A DNA stretch of 63,614 bases from CBDCAS01 sp965214015 (GCA_965214015.1 CBDCAS010000004.1:1-63614), one strand, 5' to 3'; shown: positions 26,527 through 36,526, counted from the first letter of the stretch. The notes: generated from the letters alone by a model not told the origin. Numbers and translations are program-made.

Positions 26527-26929
26527 TTATGTACTTCTCGTATTAATCCTTCAGTAACAGGCGAATCACTGTCTAAATAATCAGCCACTAAATTAAAAGC
26601 GTCGCGATAATTAATCAGCTCTCTTGCGTCATCAGGGTCGGTATTGGCTGGCGTCTTTCCTTTCAGCAATTGCCTAGACTGCTCTAATGTTAGATGCGTA
26701 CCCTCAATATGGGTGGTATGGTGAGCCTCTAACACAAGTGCCCTATTCTGCATCTCACCGATCCAATCTGCAGATAAAATAGCGGCATCTAAAAACCCCT
26801 TCACCGTCACGACCTTGGTGAGCTCATTTGCCATAGGGTTTGTGATTGTAAATTTTGGTTTAAAAGTCATTCCTCTAATTATCCTTAAATATGAACTGTG
26901 AATAAATGGTTATTCAATAACTAGTATTG

Positions 26930-27020
26930 ATAGTATAATGATTGCTTTATAATATCAATATGAAATCATTATAATTGCTTTTCAATATCAATATGATATC
27001 ATATTGATATTGCATTAATA
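26930..27020 (+). promoter_or_regulatory. Operator/centromere repeats upstream of parA (replicon 2)
   Basis: Two direct repeats ATTGCTTT(A/T)(T/C)AATATCAATATGA, then the perfect palindrome ATATCAATATGATATC and its complement around 26990-27013. A related ATGAAATCATTTAAATTGC stretch recurs at 27981, between the RHH gene and repA. This is probably the binding site of the small partner protein. Confidence 0.6.
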
Positions 27021-27041
27021 GCAATATAAAAAGGAATATTT

Positions 27042-27692
27042 ATGATTATTTTAATTGGTGGTGAGAAAGGTGGCCCTGGTAAAACAACTATTGCCACTAA
27101 TCTTGCAGCAATAAGAACCAGAAAATATGACGATCTACTGCTAATCGATACAGACAAGCAACCCACTGCAAGCTACTGGTGCTCTTTACGTGAAGACCAT
27201 CAAGTTGAGCCTAGAGTAGCCAGCATTCAAAAATTTGATAAGGCCGTGCGTACAGAAACACTGGAGCTTAAAACTAAATACGAAGACATCATTATTGATG
27301 CCGGCGGTAGAGACTCACCCGAACTGAGAAGTGCCCTACTCGTTGCTGAAAAAGCAATCTTTCCTCTAAGACCTTCTCAATTTGATTTATGGACATTAGG
27401 CAGAATGAATACGCTGGTTGAAACTGCTCAGGAATTTAATGAAAGATTAGAAGCATTTATTGTAATTAACCAAGCCTCGCCCAATCCAGGAGTTAAAGAA
27501 GTGGAAGAAGCTAGGGAGCTAATCCAAGAATTCACTAACCTAAAGCTATTAAAAACCCATCTTTGTGAGCGTATTGCCTATCGCAGAGCAGCTATCCAAG
27601 GAATGGCTGTTACTGAGTACAAACCTGAAGATAACAAGGCTGTTGAAGAAATGGTTAACTTGTATGAGGAAACATTTAATGAGCAAGTCTAA
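27042..27692 (+). CDS. parA: ParA-family partition ATPase (replicon 2)
   Basis: 216 residues. Begins MIILIGGEKGGPGKTTIATN (deviant Walker A) and has IIIDAGGRDSPELRSAL and AIFPLRPSQFDLWTL. It is a short ParA without an N-terminal domain. A GG at the end of the ribosome site AAAAGGA precedes the ATG. The next gene starts inside its end (14-base overlap). Confidence 0.92.
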   Translation: MIILIGGEKGGPGKTTIATNLAAIRTRKYDDLLLIDTDKQPTASYWCSLREDHQVEPRVASIQKFDKAVRTETLELKTKYEDIIIDAGGRDSPELRSALLVAEKAIFPLRPSQFDLWTLGRMNTLVETAQEFNERLEAFIVINQASPNPGVKEVEEARELIQEFTNLKLLKTHLCERIAYRRAAIQGMAVTEYKPEDNKAVEEMVNLYEETFNEQV

Positions 27693-27963
27693 ATTCACTA
27701 AACCACCTTTAACTGATAAAGAACGTGATAAGAAGCTAGAAGCCTTCATCAATTTGTCAGATACACCAACAAGTAAAAAACAAATAGCTTTAGAGAAGCC
27801 TAAAAAAGAAAAAACCAAACCTGTATACCTTAGAGCACCTGAAAGCCTTTGGGAGGATATCCATGAGATCATGGCGCGTACGGGTTTATCAATGAATGCT
27901 ATTTGCCTTGATTTACTACGACCAGAGATAAAACGAAAACTAAAGCAACTAAGAGAAGATTGA
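27679..27963 (+). CDS. Small RHH-like partition partner (replicon 2)
   Basis: 94 residues: a lysine-rich N-terminus, then KPVYLRAPESLWEDIHEIMA and TGLSMNAICLDLLRPEIK, the beta-helix-helix layout of RHH/Arc-type DNA-binding proteins. Coupled to parA. Confidence 0.7.
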   Translation: MSKSKFTKPPLTDKERDKKLEAFINLSDTPTSKKQIALEKPKKEKTKPVYLRAPESLWEDIHEIMARTGLSMNAICLDLLRPEIKRKLKQLRED

Positions 27964-28025
27964 TTGCATATTAATATCATTATGAAATCATTTAAATTGC
28001 ATAATGATTTCAATTTAGGTGGCTA

Positions 28026-28740
28026 ATGAATAAAGAAAGCATCGATAAACTGGTTAACGAAGTACTAGCCATTGAGCAAGAAGAAGCTTATAAGGCTGGT
28101 ACACTTGGCTATATGGCTAGAGCTTTGACCCAAGCAACAATGCCTCATAGTCGCACAGATAGCCACGAATTTAAGCGGCGAAATGGTGCATTTAAACTCA
28201 CCATATTGGCTGATTCAGAGGTTGGGCTACCTTTTGGTAGTATCCCAAGATTGTTAATGTCTTGGATTACCACAGAATCTATGAAAGCCCAACAACGAGA
28301 ATTAATTTTAGGGCATACTCTTTCTGAGTTCATGGCTGAATTAGAGATGATCCCTTCGGGCGGCAGGTGGGGCAGTATTACTCGCCTTAAAGATCAAATG
28401 AAAAGACTATTTTCAGCTTCGATCTCTTGTACCTATGATGATGGTCAAAACTGGGGTATACGTAATGTTATACCTGTTGAAAGGGCAGAGTTATGGTGGG
28501 ACCCAAAAAAACCTCATCAGGCTGCGATATGGGAATCAAAACTATTGTTAGGGGATACATTTTTTCAGGAAATTATCGAAAACCCCATACCCATTGATAT
28601 GCGTGCCTTAAAGGTGTTAAGGCAATCACCGATGGCAATTGATATCTATTGCTGGTTAACCTATCGTATGAGCTACTTACGTAGAATTACTCCTATTCCT
28701 TGGAATGTTCTACAAGTTCAGTTCGGTGCGAACTACAAAG
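28026..28740 (+). pseudogene. repA: RepA_C-type replication initiator, 3' truncated (replicon 2)
   Basis: 238 native residues, clearly paralogous to the RepA at 5590-6450 (LGYMARALTQATMPHS, SIPRLLMSWITTE, GGRWGSITRLKDQMK). It stops at the IS6 element at 28741, losing about the last 50 residues, including the end of the DNA-binding part. Replicon 2 therefore cannot replicate on its own unless the truncated form works. Confidence 0.88.
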
Positions 28741-28793
28741 GGTTGTGTCGCAACTTTATGATGAGAAAAGGATGAATCTTATTCTGGACGTAA

Positions 28794-29489
28794 CTAGGTG
28801 GCGAGGGCATAAAATTGCTGATGAATAGAACTAGTCTCAGAATGGATATGTTGTCCTTTACGAAGCATGTGATGTAATTCAATCCCAAGTAGGGTTGCCT
28901 TAGCCGAGTGAAATGCTTTGAAACCCATCATTGGCTTAGTGATTTTTTTAATAAACCGATGATCTGACTCAATAATATTATTTAAATATTTAATGGGTCT
29001 AATTTCAATTTTACCCGATTCTGGCAACCTTTCATTAATTGTTTTAAGGGCTGCGTTATTTGCCCCACTTTTATCAATGGTAACCTTTTCTGGTTTGCCA
29101 GAATAGCCAATCGCTTTATTAAAAAAGCGTTTTGCAGAGAGTTCATCACGATGTTTAGACAGCATGAAATCAATCGTTGCACCCGATTTATCCACCGCGC
29201 GATAAAGGTAACACCATGCCCCTTTAATTTTTACATACGTCTCATCCATTCGCCAGCTACTGCCGACTTTATGCTTATATCGCTTGGAAAATTGTGCTTC
29301 AAGACACGATGAGTACTTCACAACCCAGCGATTCAGAGTGGAATGATCCACTCTAACACCGCGTTCTTTCATCAGTTCTTCAATATCACGATAGCTCAGC
29401 GCATAAGCTACATACCAGCGTACCGCCATCAGAATAAGCGGGGCTTTGAAATGGCGCCCTTTAAAACTCATCATTCTATTACGCTCCAT
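28794..29489 (-). CDS. IS6-family transposase (type a, copy 1)
   Basis: 231 residues. DDE domain with SSWRMDETYVKIKG (first Asp), VTIDKSGAN (second Asp) and NNIIESDHRFIKK (Glu), and an N-terminal HTH with LSYRDIEELMKERGV. Identical to copy 2. Confidence 0.95.
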   Translation of the reverse strand: MERNRMMSFKGRHFKAPLILMAVRWYVAYALSYRDIEELMKERGVRVDHSTLNRWVVKYSSCLEAQFSKRYKHKVGSSWRMDETYVKIKGAWCYLYRAVDKSGATIDFMLSKHRDELSAKRFFNKAIGYSGKPEKVTIDKSGANNAALKTINERLPESGKIEIRPIKYLNNIIESDHRFIKKITKPMMGFKAFHSAKATLLGIELHHMLRKGQHIHSETSSIHQQFYALAT

Positions 29490-29538
29490 TTCCAAACACA
29501 CAAGCCGAAATCCTAACATACACCCCAAGTCTGCGACA

Positions 29539-29823
29539 TATATGGTCCCTACCGATTTGCAAGACAATGTTCGAAAATAATAACCAAAAGATAATTGCAT
29601 ACATATATACGGCTTCTTATGAGTGAGTGGTTTATTCACTCGAGCCCAGATGGAATATGCGCGCTTTTAACTCCTTAACAGAACCACGGCTTATAATAGC
29701 CTTGTCGCAAATCAGGTTTTGTTAAAAGCAGGATCAACCTGGTTATCATCTTTCTTTTCATTGACTAGCAATTTTCTAAAACAACTATATTGGTCACTCA
29801 AAGTAAGAATGACTACTACTTAA
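29539..29823 (-). ncRNA. Candidate bridge-RNA region of the IS1111 element
   Basis: A noncoding 3' region with several stem-loops, for example around GGCTATTATAAGCC and the GAGTGAATAAACCACTC hairpin. IS1111-group elements encode a bridge RNA in this position, one loop of which matches the target. The 7-mer TGTCGCA (29703-29709) also occurs in the IS6a terminal repeat where the element sits. The assignment is inference. Confidence 0.4.
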
Positions 29824-30843
29824 TTAATTATGGCATGGGTTGTAAGTTGCATCCGTTGCCATAATGGCCCACATTATTTTCACGTTTTTATTGGCTAATG
29901 CTACAGTGGCCCTGTTTTTGCCTCTTCTCGCCATTAAATCCTCTAACCATTTGGATTTCTTATTGGATAGATTTTTACATCGACTCATAGCAGCTCTAGC
30001 ACCATGAATCAATAAACATCGTAAATATTTATCACCTCGCTTACTAATACCCATCAACCGAGTTTTACCACCCGAAGAATATTGCTTAGGTACGAGCCCA
30101 ATAAAGGCCGACATTTCGCGCCCATTTTTAAATAGTTTTGCATCGCCGATGGTAGCGACTAAAGCTGTGGCAGTAAGTGGGCCAATACCTTCTACTTTGA
30201 GTAGTCGTTGACACGTTTTATTATTTCTACAAATCATTTCTACCTGATGATCATATTGTTCAATACGTTCATCTGAGGCACGTAACTCACACAGTAGCTC
30301 ATTAAATAGTTGTCTTCCGGTAGCACTTAGTTCATTCTCGTTGTTTTCTATGATTTCAGGCAGTCTTTTACGAACATGAGATATCCCTTGTGCAACAACC
30401 ACACCATATTCTGCTAGCAAACCACGTATTTGATTAACTAAGGCTGTTCTTTGCTTAACAATACGTGAACGTACTCGATGGATAGATTGAATATCTTGTT
30501 GTTCAATACTTTTCATGGCAACAAATCGCATTGTTGGTCTTCTGACTGCTTCACAAATAGCTTCTGAATCTAAGGCGTCATTTTTATTGGATTTAACATA
30601 GGGTTTAACAAATTGCGCTCCCATAATTTTTATGGTGTGTCCAAACTCAGTAAATTTCCTCGCCCAAAAGTTTGATCCTCCGCAGGCTTCTATACCAATC
30701 AGACAAGGGGGTAAATTGGCAATGAATTCAGTTAATTTTTCCCGTGACACTTTTTTCTTGCAGCTAGGTTGTCCGTTCACATCAACACCATGTAGTTGAA
30801 AAACATTCTTTGCTAGGTCTATGCCCAATGTAGTAATATCCAT
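29824..30843 (-). CDS. IS110/IS1111-type transposase (DEDD)
   Basis: 339 residues from the ATG at 30843, chosen for GGAG at good spacing. N-terminal DEDD domain starts TLGIDLAKNVFQLHG, with IGIEACGGSNFWAR and NKNDALDSEAICEA. C-terminal Tnp_20-type region has LLKVEGIGPLTATALVA and a serine in GGKTRLMGISKRG. Intact. Confidence 0.95.
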   Translation of the reverse strand: MDITTLGIDLAKNVFQLHGVDVNGQPSCKKKVSREKLTEFIANLPPCLIGIEACGGSNFWARKFTEFGHTIKIMGAQFVKPYVKSNKNDALDSEAICEAVRRPTMRFVAMKSIEQQDIQSIHRVRSRIVKQRTALVNQIRGLLAEYGVVVAQGISHVRKRLPEIIENNENELSATGRQLFNELLCELRASDERIEQYDHQVEMICRNNKTCQRLLKVEGIGPLTATALVATIGDAKLFKNGREMSAFIGLVPKQYSSGGKTRLMGISKRGDKYLRCLLIHGARAAMSRCKNLSNKKSKWLEDLMARRGKNRATVALANKNVKIMWAIMATDATYNPCHN

Positions 30844-30937
30844 AATGGTTTCTCCACTTTTTGTTGAAGGATACATCAATCATTCTGGCTCATTACCAAG
30901 CCTGTTTAAAGGGGGTAGGGACCATTCCATTAGTACC

Positions 30938-31560
30938 GTTAAAGACACTTTCCACATTTCCTGTGCCGAAGGATCTATAATAAAACACTTACTATGTATA
31001 CCTTCTTGTATGCCCCAATATTTTAGCAAGAACCGAGAATCTTGCAGCTCATCTATTATTTTATTTCCTTCGTCTGAATACCAAGCCCTCTCATAAGGCT
31101 CTATTGGAATATTACAATGAATAAAATCTTCTGGCTTGATTTGATAATGAGCAGTTGCCCCAACATTCGATAATCTATCAGCAATTAAATTGAGTAATTC
31201 ATGAGGTTTTTCTGCATGGTTGACAAATAATTCCATGTAGTCATCAATACACTCTGGTATGACTTTTTTCTTGTCAATTGTGAGGTTTTTAAGTTTATCC
31301 TCAATATACTTTTCATTCCCCTGTAAAGTAGGACGTTTATACCAAAATATAAAATTACCATGTCTATGTTCTTCTATACTCTTTTTAACAATATTAGTTG
31401 CTTGCTGTGGTGTTAGTCTATTTAAATCAATATTAGTATCTAAATAACAAATATATTTGTAAGGTTTAATAACCTTAAGAGTACGTATTAAGGAAGAGAT
31501 ATCATTTGACATTTCTGCATCAAATCCTAAAAAGTCCTTACAATCTACAATTATTGACAT
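30938..31560 (-). pseudogene. Hypothetical protein truncated by IS6/IS1111
   Basis: Native residues run from MSIIVDCKDFLGFDAEM to about EMWKVSLT at the IS6a boundary (about 208 residues). The open frame continues into the IS sequence to 30880. It is cytoplasmic and mixed alpha/beta, with a segment FIHCNIPIEPYERAWYSDEG and LKYWGIQEGIHSKCFIID. No recognised family. Confidence 0.6.
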
Positions 31561-31792
31561 CTTTTAAACCTTCTATTGCTAATCTAGCCAAAAATTAAAT
31601 CTACTTGAGGATAGTTATCTCTGTATATCAGGAAGTACGTCAAATGCTCTTACACTCTCTAAGTAGAGTGAAATACTAAGTGTAGTACTATCCTTTGCTA
31701 GCTTATATCATTTAAAGTCTTTCTCAACTATTTTTAAATAGATCTCTGAAAATCATTGATAATAAAGCTAAAATAAAGCATATATTAATAAT

Positions 31793-34700
31793 TTACCCAT
31801 TCGTTGGTGCATGACTTAATTTTGTAGGTTTGCTATGTTTCTTCTGAACATTAAAGAAACCTAATGAATGATTAGGTACATCAGGAAGATCACGTTCCAG
31901 TACTTCATTATTAAAAATTCTCAAACCCTCTAAACGACGTTCAATGTCTGCAACAGCCCCTGACTCACTCCACTCCGGCCTTGCCATCACTGCAGGTTCT
32001 TCTACTGACTGCTTCCGAGTTATCACCTGCCCAATATCACGACGATTCCACGTTTCTAATTTCTTACCTTCTAATTCCTTATCAATCTTTTCTTTATAAT
32101 TGTTTTCTTCGGCTTCCCATCGATGTCTAAGGGCTGTCTTTGCACGATGCTTAATGGCTTCTGACCAATATTCCTCACGCTCCTTTTCTGTCGATCCACC
32201 AATGACTTCTGAATCCTCCACTGTATCTATAGCAAGTGCTGCTATTCGGTCTCTAATGTTTTTACCCATAAAGCCTGTTTTTTCTGCTATTATCTCCTGA
32301 ACTTCAAAGTCATTCTTTTTCTGGCTCAGACTGTGCGAGAGGTTCATAGATTGATTGATTCTATCTAAAGCACTTTCTCTAATGCTTGATTTTAAATCAG
32401 GGTGAATTTCTGACCAAAAATCAAAACACTCTTTTTGATCTGGCTTTCTTGGAATCATTTCCTCGATGTCCTCGTTATCAATAGAGAGATCAAATTGGTA
32501 TTCAGCGCATACCTTATCCCTTACTTTCTGTGCCCTCGTATTCCATGAAGTTTCAAATTCATTCTCAACTTGGGTACGTACTTCCGATGTTACTTCCTCT
32601 ATAACATGAGTAATATATTGCTCAATAGACTCTATTTTATCCTGTATGCGTTTATCCATTGTCTCACACCAGTCTGTACTGGGAGCATGGCTTATGACAC
32701 GATGCAATTCTTGCCATTGCGCAAGCTGGTCTTCGATAAGTTGTTCTTTACCTAACACTGTAAGCGATAATATTTGACAATACAGCGTCAATTCAAACGA
32801 ATTATTCACTTTAAATTCTTCTAAAAGAGTCTCTGTCACCTCTAACGCTTCAATACCTGCTTCTATCTGCTCAATGTCTGATAGAAAAGAATCACTCAAC
32901 AAGTGCTCTATAGTATCGAGTTCATCATCAGAATACTGCATCAGGGAAGCATGGCCTAAATCTAATAATTGAGGCTTCTCAACTGCTAGTAATGAAAGAT
33001 CATCGCTTTCTGGTGAGGCCAAATACCGCTTACGTTTCCAAAGTCGATCCCATGCCGTGGCGATCCGATCCCAACGAGTTAACATAGCTCTATATTGTCT
33101 ATGAGTTTGAGGGTCTAGGACTGCTAGTAACGCTTCTTTATACTTCCTTGAAAGACTAGGGTGACTAAGAAGACGTGACAGTACAGGATTGGCTTTAGGT
33201 CTGAGTTGACCTGTGGAAGCATCAGTGATTAAACGCAAGACACGTCTTGCCATCAAGGACGCCTCGTTCACAGAGACCTGGGTATTTTTTCTAAGCGTTG
33301 CCGCTAAAGGATAGAGCGTACTCTCTATAATAGGCATAATATCGGCATAACTATGGGAACTAAAACATGTGATCTCATGTAAGAGATCTAAGAGTTCTGC
33401 AGCTCCCGCCTTTCCCAGCCGGTATAGGTTAGGACTCTGCACTAACATCTCTTGTAAAAGACTGGATAGGGCATCTGCCGTTTCTGTGCTCTGTAACATT
33501 TTCCTTAATAACACAAAAAAATGTGTTTTCAGGGCGGCTTCTCTTTCTTCTAAGTGAGAGATCACATTGTCTTTTAAAAAAAGCACTAGCGCTTGTGAGG
33601 AGAGTTCACCACGAGCCATGGACGATTCCAGGCTGGTGAAAATTTCCTGCACATCCGTGTCATTTCCTCGCGCTACTACTCTTTTCATAAAATCATGACG
33701 TGAGAGTAAGGTGACTAATTCGGGACCAGGAATCGAGTGCAGTCTTTCTATCAAGCCTGCTAGAGCCGGCGCACAAGCCTCAAAAGGCACTGCATAAAAA
33801 TCCATCTCTTGCTCATGTAGCTCCTTTAGTGTTTTTCGAATTGGAGTTTTAGCGCTTATTTGCTGCTTTTCAGAAGCAACCTCATGGGTTTGTCCTTCAG
33901 CAGAATCAGAGGCTTGAGGCGGTTGAGCTGCCGTTTTTTCTGACGGTTCTTGGTGTCTTTTTTGGTCAGTCTTAGTACGTGATGCTACTGTGCGTGCTAC
34001 CGCTCTTTGGTTCGGAGTCTGTTCTTTATCAGAGTCGTCTGAATCCTCTTTCCTATTTCCTTTTTCAGAAGCTGCCTCAGCTTTACAAGACAGCAATGGA
34101 GTAGCTAGTGCCAAAGACTCAGAGTGACTGACATCCGGTGAAGCAACTTCTCTACTACTCGATATACTTGTATGCTCACTCTCATTCGTTTTAATCCTTT
34201 CTTCAACGTTTGATCTTGATTGTTGTTCAGGATTTTCTGATGAATTAAGAAGATCTTCTAATATAGTTTGAACTGATACTGTATTATTTAAAATCAGACT
34301 ATCATAATGATTATGATTATTATAACGAACAAAAATAGGGTCTTCCACCAAAGATCCATTCTCTTGGGTTAAGTTCTCGCGCCTTAGATTTCTAACAGCA
34401 TTATTTGGATCAATCACGACAATAGGTTGGTTTAAATGATGCATGAGTGCATTAATTTCTATATGACCTGCCCAAGCTGATTCGCTTCTTATTCCTTGTA
34501 TGTAATTATCAAATGAATCGTTTATATACGGTTCAAAATCATCTCTGTTCCCTTCTATATACTCTGCTGTGACACGACGTAATTCCTCTTGAGTGGAACC
34601 CAGATATAAGGCCACTGCATGATAAAAACAATGTCCGTCTCCTGGAACCTTTTTATAAGTAAGCCCAGCAGGCACAGGAGGGCTTTCTTCTTGAAGTGAG

Positions 34701-36412
34701 TCTGAGGGTTCTCTTTTTATCGTATTAGTACTTTTATCTGGAGTACTGGTAACCATCGGATTTATACTGTCTTTTTCCAAATCATGAAGAGTAATTTCTT
34801 GCAATCGCTTGGATATATCTTCTTCATATGAGTCATTCCAATAAAAATCTAAATTAGCGTCCCATAACATCTGATCAGATTCACCCAATTGTGCTCTTAC
34901 CCAGCTTAAAATATCGTTATCATCATCCGCATCCTGTAATTCCCTAACATACGACATAGCTATTGGATTAACTTCAGGTGCCAAATCTAATATCAGCTCT
35001 TCTAATTGATCATTAGCTATATATGTAAGGCATGTGATATGAATTGGATTCTCTCTATAGAGTGTCACAACGTCTGAAAGCGAATATCCTTCATTCAGAA
35101 TTAGCGAAATATCACCTATTTCACTCATATCTTGTAATTCTTCTACAGTTACTTGAGTTGCTCTAATAGCTTCTATAACTTCTTCTTTCCAATTCTCACA
35201 CCAAGGTATTTCTGCAATAAAAGGTCTTAAGAGAGTCTCTTCATCTTCTGAATCCGAGCCTGAATCAAAGTCTTCGAGAGTATTGTTTCCACTTTTATCG
35301 AGGCTAGCATGAGATTTTTTTTCAAGAAGAATTTTTTCAGTATTTTCTGCTATTTTTGTATCTTGATATTTTATGGTATGAGACCAATATTTCCCAGGAT
35401 ATGGATTATAATTATCAATTAATTTTTTCATTCGGCCAGAACAGCCTACGCATGGACGTTTCTTTCCAGCCACAGAAGCGTAAACATCCTTAGCTAATTT
35501 TTTAGCTTCCTCAGCTATATCACATAAAAACTCTTCTGCATGCCGCTTATCATTTTTTACTTTATAGTTAGGGCTTATAAAACATATAGTATTATTATTT
35601 TCAAAAAGCGCTTCGTTATTGTTTTCTTTAATTTCTGGAAAACTTAAAGTCGCTTTTTTTAGTAACCTAGCAACATGATTTGCTTGGTTGTTATCATCAG
35701 TTTCACTAGACTGAGGTAATCTAGTGCGGTTTGCTTCACTTTTAATTCGGTAAAATAACTTATTTGCATAACGTTTAGAGCGTAAATTCCCCTCATCATC
35801 ACCCTTTTCCAAGTGCTGTTTACAGAGTATTTCTATAAATTCTTTTTTATTTTCAATTAATTTCTTAATTTTCTCGGAAAATTTATACGGGTTCACTGCA
35901 ATAAATAGATTGTGTTTTCCATCAAAAACAAGGTGCATAATTTGTGTTTCAACTAGTTTTTGCTTTTCGTTTTTATTACCCTTGCTAGAGTTAGCTAAAT
36001 AAAAATGTAGTTGAACCGCCACTTGTCTCAATAACTGTCTTTCTCTATTGTTGGAAAATGAACGATAAGGTCTAGGCTCGAGGTCTCCTTGAGTTATAGG
36101 TATTCTACCAAGCTGTTTTACTTTAGTGGGACTATAGGTAAGCTCATTTCCACGGTCTACTCTATCTTTCTGAGTATCTAACTTAGTAAGGCTCTCTTTA
36201 AGCTCATTTCCAGGTGCTACTCTAGATTCCTGAGCAGCTAATGGAGGCTCTTTTTTGCGCTGATTATTTTTTGAATCAGCATCCTGTGATGCACTGTTTT
36301 CGGATAGAGCCATCTGAGAAAGGGCCTGGTTAAGCTCGTTCACTGATTCGTCTGATTTTTGTTCATTATCGGAAGCAGAGCTCTGTGATTCTTGAGATTG
36401 TCTATTCATCAC
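31793..36412 (-). CDS. Giant OTU-domain protein, candidate deubiquitinase effector
   Basis: 1539 residues, no signal peptide. An OTU cysteine-protease domain at about residues 583-712 shows VPGDGHCFYHAVALYLG (Asp592, Cys595), WAGHIEINALMHHLNQPIVV and the catalytic HNHYDSL (His702). The rest is long, charged and helical, with acidic or serine-rich linkers (about 370-395 and 735-860) and coiled coils. OTU enzymes cleave ubiquitin chains, a eukaryotic signal, so a role inside a host cell is inferred, as for the Legionella Lot proteins. A 38-bp palindrome lies 115 bases upstream. Confidence 0.82.
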   Translation of the reverse strand: MMNRQSQESQSSASDNEQKSDESVNELNQALSQMALSENSASQDADSKNNQRKKEPPLAAQESRVAPGNELKESLTKLDTQKDRVDRGNELTYSPTKVKQLGRIPITQGDLEPRPYRSFSNNRERQLLRQVAVQLHFYLANSSKGNKNEKQKLVETQIMHLVFDGKHNLFIAVNPYKFSEKIKKLIENKKEFIEILCKQHLEKGDDEGNLRSKRYANKLFYRIKSEANRTRLPQSSETDDNNQANHVARLLKKATLSFPEIKENNNEALFENNNTICFISPNYKVKNDKRHAEEFLCDIAEEAKKLAKDVYASVAGKKRPCVGCSGRMKKLIDNYNPYPGKYWSHTIKYQDTKIAENTEKILLEKKSHASLDKSGNNTLEDFDSGSDSEDEETLLRPFIAEIPWCENWKEEVIEAIRATQVTVEELQDMSEIGDISLILNEGYSLSDVVTLYRENPIHITCLTYIANDQLEELILDLAPEVNPIAMSYVRELQDADDDNDILSWVRAQLGESDQMLWDANLDFYWNDSYEEDISKRLQEITLHDLEKDSINPMVTSTPDKSTNTIKREPSDSLQEESPPVPAGLTYKKVPGDGHCFYHAVALYLGSTQEELRRVTAEYIEGNRDDFEPYINDSFDNYIQGIRSESAWAGHIEINALMHHLNQPIVVIDPNNAVRNLRRENLTQENGSLVEDPIFVRYNNHNHYDSLILNNTVSVQTILEDLLNSSENPEQQSRSNVEERIKTNESEHTSISSSREVASPDVSHSESLALATPLLSCKAEAASEKGNRKEDSDDSDKEQTPNQRAVARTVASRTKTDQKRHQEPSEKTAAQPPQASDSAEGQTHEVASEKQQISAKTPIRKTLKELHEQEMDFYAVPFEACAPALAGLIERLHSIPGPELVTLLSRHDFMKRVVARGNDTDVQEIFTSLESSMARGELSSQALVLFLKDNVISHLEEREAALKTHFFVLLRKMLQSTETADALSSLLQEMLVQSPNLYRLGKAGAAELLDLLHEITCFSSHSYADIMPIIESTLYPLAATLRKNTQVSVNEASLMARRVLRLITDASTGQLRPKANPVLSRLLSHPSLSRKYKEALLAVLDPQTHRQYRAMLTRWDRIATAWDRLWKRKRYLASPESDDLSLLAVEKPQLLDLGHASLMQYSDDELDTIEHLLSDSFLSDIEQIEAGIEALEVTETLLEEFKVNNSFELTLYCQILSLTVLGKEQLIEDQLAQWQELHRVISHAPSTDWCETMDKRIQDKIESIEQYITHVIEEVTSEVRTQVENEFETSWNTRAQKVRDKVCAEYQFDLSIDNEDIEEMIPRKPDQKECFDFWSEIHPDLKSSIRESALDRINQSMNLSHSLSQKKNDFEVQEIIAEKTGFMGKNIRDRIAALAIDTVEDSEVIGGSTEKEREEYWSEAIKHRAKTALRHRWEAEENNYKEKIDKELEGKKLETWNRRDIGQVITRKQSVEEPAVMARPEWSESGAVADIERRLEGLRIFNNEVLERDLPDVPNHSLGFFNVQKKHSKPTKLSHAPTNG

Positions 36413-36526
36413 TTGTTTCTCCTATTAAATAATATTAAATGAGATTTTAGAAATACTGCTCTCTGAAGTGGGCATTTCCTCAGAGGCTATATTCGCAAAA
36501 AAAACCTTTATTCTAATCTGAAGCTC

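Larger units (their letters stand above)
24729..26870 (-). pseudogene. fic: Fic-domain protein (AMPylase family), split by an IS701-type element
   Basis: The front half (26870-26527) has the inhibitory-helix motif THIEGTHLTL. IS701B then interrupts at REVHK. Removing it with one TTATG restores REVHKCLVKGVRGNSAAPGE and the rest. The catalytic motif HIHPFLDGNGRSARLL and a C-terminal winged helix (LTIKEYAKICADTPRRSLQR) are intact. About 345 residues when joined. Fic enzymes transfer AMP to target proteins. A fragment of a close relative is at 10388-10660. Confidence 0.9.
29539..30932 (-). mobile_element. IS110 family, IS1111-group element (copy A)
   Basis: 1394 bp. Subterminal inverted repeats ATGGTCCCTACC (29542-29553) and GGTAGGGACCAT (30914-30925) with short extensions outside. 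A 285-bp noncoding stretch lies downstream of the transposase, as expected for the IS1111 group. It is inserted five bases inside the tip of IS6a, without duplicating the target. Confidence 0.88.
28741..30937 (-). mobile_element. IS6-family element (type a, copy 1) with nested IS1111
   Basis: The IS6a body is 28741-29538; its last five bases GTACC are at 30933-30937. Between them lies a complete IS1111-group element. Termini are GGTTGTGTCGCAAC and GGTACTGTCGCAGAC. The intact copy 2 (46313-47115, 803 bp) gives the boundary. One side has truncated repA and the other a hypothetical gene, so no target duplication is visible. Confidence 0.88.
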
